Part shown: piece after piece, positions 32,468 through 33,786 of the stretch | How the letters are laid out: every line of letters begins with the position of its first letter | Position numbering within the stretch: position 1 is the stretch's first letter | Assembly: GCA_024103175.1 (NCBI GenBank) | Contig: JAGFJE010000562.1 | Coordinates: 1-33,786 of the forward strand | Length of the DNA: 33,786 bases | From: Phaeodactylibacter sp. | Lineage (GTDB): Bacteria; Bacteroidota; Bacteroidia; Chitinophagales; Saprospiraceae | Direction: 5' to 3' | Made by a program: the position numbers and the translations under genes | Notes under the pieces: model-generated | What the model saw: only the letters and a program-made list of their open reading frames with translations | Database searches by the model: none | Told to the model about the DNA's origin: nothing

Positions 32468-32542
32468 CCAATCAACCCGTCGCCCAATTTTATCCGGCCG
32501 ATCCCGACAGTTGTCGAGAGAGGACGGGCAACTCAATCAACC
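32468..32542 (-). repeat. Intergenic hairpin repeat, copy 7, overlapping the hutI stop
   Basis: On the minus strand the core (32488-32528) reads CCCGTCC...CCGGATAAAA and contains a GACA/TGTC hairpin as in copy 6. The word CCAATCAACC is at 32468-32477 and TCAATCAACC at 32533-32542. The latter encodes the last codons (Val-Asp) and stop of hutI. Confidence 0.75.
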
Positions 32543-33771
32543 AACTCACCCCTTAAAAACGCCCGCTCCACCAGGTCGCTCCCGAATGCATAGGGCAGGT
32601 AGGCCACCGAAGGGATGGGGGGCGTGATGAAGAAATTCGCTACCTTTCCGACTGCGATACTTCCATAGTCCTCCTCCAGTTCCATCGCCCGTGCCCCGTT
32701 GAGGGTAGCGGCGTGAATGGCCTCCTCCGGCAACATGCCGCACTTGATGCAGGCCAGGGAAACTACGAACTGCATCTTGCCCGAAGGCGTAGAACCCGGG
32801 TTGTAATCAGAGGCCAGCGCGACGGGCAGCCCCGCATCGATCAGCCGGCGGGCGGGCTGGTAGGGGTCGTTGATGAAGAAGGGGGCGGAGGGCAGGAGGG
32901 TGGCCATGGTATTGCTCCCCTTCAGGCTTTCGATATCCTCCTCGCTCACCACCTCCAGGTGGTCTACGGAGAGGGCGTTCCATTTCACACAAACAGGAAT
33001 AGACCCCAGGCTGTTGAACTGGTTGACGTGCACCTTCGCCTTCAGCCCGTAGCGGGCGCCGGCCTCCATCAGCTGCTCCGTTTCGGCCACCGTGAAGAAG
33101 CCTTTTTCGCAGAAGGCGTCGATGTAATCGGCGAGCCCTTCCCCGGCGATGCGCGGCAACATCTCGTCGATGATCAGGCGAATATATCCTTCGCGGTTTT
33201 CCCTGTATTCCGGGGGCAGGGCGTGCGCCCCCAGGAAGGTGGCCTTGATGGGCATGGCCGTTTCTTCCTTCAGGCGTTGTATCACCCGCAGCATCTTCAG
33301 CTCACTTTCCACCGTCAGCCCGTAGCCGCTCTTGATCTCCACCGCTCCTGTGCCCAGCGCCTCGATCTCCCGGATGCGCCTCAGGGCGGAAGCCAGCAGT
33401 TCCTCCTCCGGCGTTTCCCGCAGGCGCCGCGCCGAGTTGAGGATGCCGCCGCCCCGCCGGGCGATCTCTTCATAGCTCAATCCTTTGATGCGATCGACAA
33501 ACTCCTGCTCCCGGCTGGCGGCAAAGACGATATGGGTATGCGAGTCGCACCAGCTGGGGAAGACGAAACCGCCGCCGGCGTCTACCACTTCATCGGCCCG
33601 CCCGGGGCATTCGGCCATTGGCCCAAAGGCCCGGAAGCGGCCGTTTTCGATGAGGAGGTAGGCGTTGTTTACCTGGGGGAGGGCCTGCATATCGCGGCCG
33701 GCGACGAAGGGGCGGGGCGCAGTTTCGGCCAGCACCAGGGAGCCGATATTTCTTATGAGTAGGGTGGGCAT
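32533..33771 (-). CDS. hutI: Imidazolonepropionase
   Basis: 412 residues, the usual length. The metal-binding CDSHTH (75-80) is followed by the HutI signatures IKSGYGL (substrate loop, about 147-153), HVNQF (about 248), DHLEV (about 270) and ASDYNPGS (about 321, catalytic Asp). The enzyme hydrolyses 4-imidazolone-5-propanoate to N-formimidoyl-L-glutamate in histidine degradation. The start ATG at 33771 lies 15 nt before the window edge; other hut genes are not in view. The final two codons and stop lie in repeat copy 7. Confidence 0.97.
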   Translation of the reverse strand: MPTLLIRNIGSLVLAETAPRPFVAGRDMQALPQVNNAYLLIENGRFRAFGPMAECPGRADEVVDAGGGFVFPSWCDSHTHIVFAASREQEFVDRIKGLSYEEIARRGGGILNSARRLRETPEEELLASALRRIREIEALGTGAVEIKSGYGLTVESELKMLRVIQRLKEETAMPIKATFLGAHALPPEYRENREGYIRLIIDEMLPRIAGEGLADYIDAFCEKGFFTVAETEQLMEAGARYGLKAKVHVNQFNSLGSIPVCVKWNALSVDHLEVVSEEDIESLKGSNTMATLLPSAPFFINDPYQPARRLIDAGLPVALASDYNPGSTPSGKMQFVVSLACIKCGMLPEEAIHAATLNGARAMELEEDYGSIAVGKVANFFITPPIPSVAYLPYAFGSDLVERAFLRGELVD

Positions 33772-33786
33772 GGATATTGGTTAGGG

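Overview
The window reads as a chromosomal segment of a Bacteroidota bacterium, most likely of the Saprospiria/Lewinella type (inference from gene content; no rRNA is present). The supporting evidence is a type A and a type B C-terminal type IX secretion sorting domain, a SprB-like repeat protein, Bacteroidota promoter -7 boxes (TAnnTTTG), few Shine-Dalgarno sites, several small outer-membrane beta-barrels, and a menaquinone-type UbiA enzyme. No phage, insertion sequence, CRISPR array, rRNA or tRNA was seen.

Layout. 1-4.1 kb: 5' part of a secreted thioredoxin, a membrane protein of unknown function, an AT-hook histone-like protein and a small beta-barrel. 4.2-7.6 kb: a large beta-helix/SprB-repeat surface protein. 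7.7-11 kb: rpsT; a PaaE-type reductase with an adjacent TetR regulator and a candidate operator; lipA. 11.1-14.4 kb: a beta-barrel, a polysaccharide deacetylase-like protein and upp. 14.5-16.1 kb: a secreted, very acidic protein built of nine curlin-like repeats, then a four-helix membrane protein. 16.6-20.6 kb: a TPR lipoprotein, a LamG surface protein with type B sorting domain, YbaB/EbfC and an unknown protein. 20.7-24 kb: a long acyl-CoA dehydrogenase and a PAS-UbiA (MenA-like) fusion. 24.2-26.6 kb: an alpha/beta hydrolase, a TEX264-like GyrI-domain protein and a GNAT-YoaP protein on one strand. 26.7-33.8 kb: a stand-alone E2 acyltransferase domain, a PQQ/cytochrome c dehydrogenase lipoprotein, a CoA-binding gene remnant, a secreted amidohydrolase, a beta-barrel and hutI.

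Most genes are housekeeping or envelope genes and do not form one long operon. The strongest unusual signals are four. (1) The acidic curlin-like amyloid candidate has no curli export genes beside it. (2) A PAS sensor domain is fused to a menaquinone-pathway prenyltransferase. (3) A family of small intergenic elements, seven good copies plus one diverged copy, lies mostly within about 30 nt 3' of stop codons; each has a hairpin core between CCCGTC and GGGTAAAA and is flanked on both sides by the same short word, which differs between copies. (4) Several unrelated long inverted repeats sit between genes (near 20.6, 22.7, 24.1, 31.1 and 32.4 kb). All functional calls come from reading the sequence; no database search was run.
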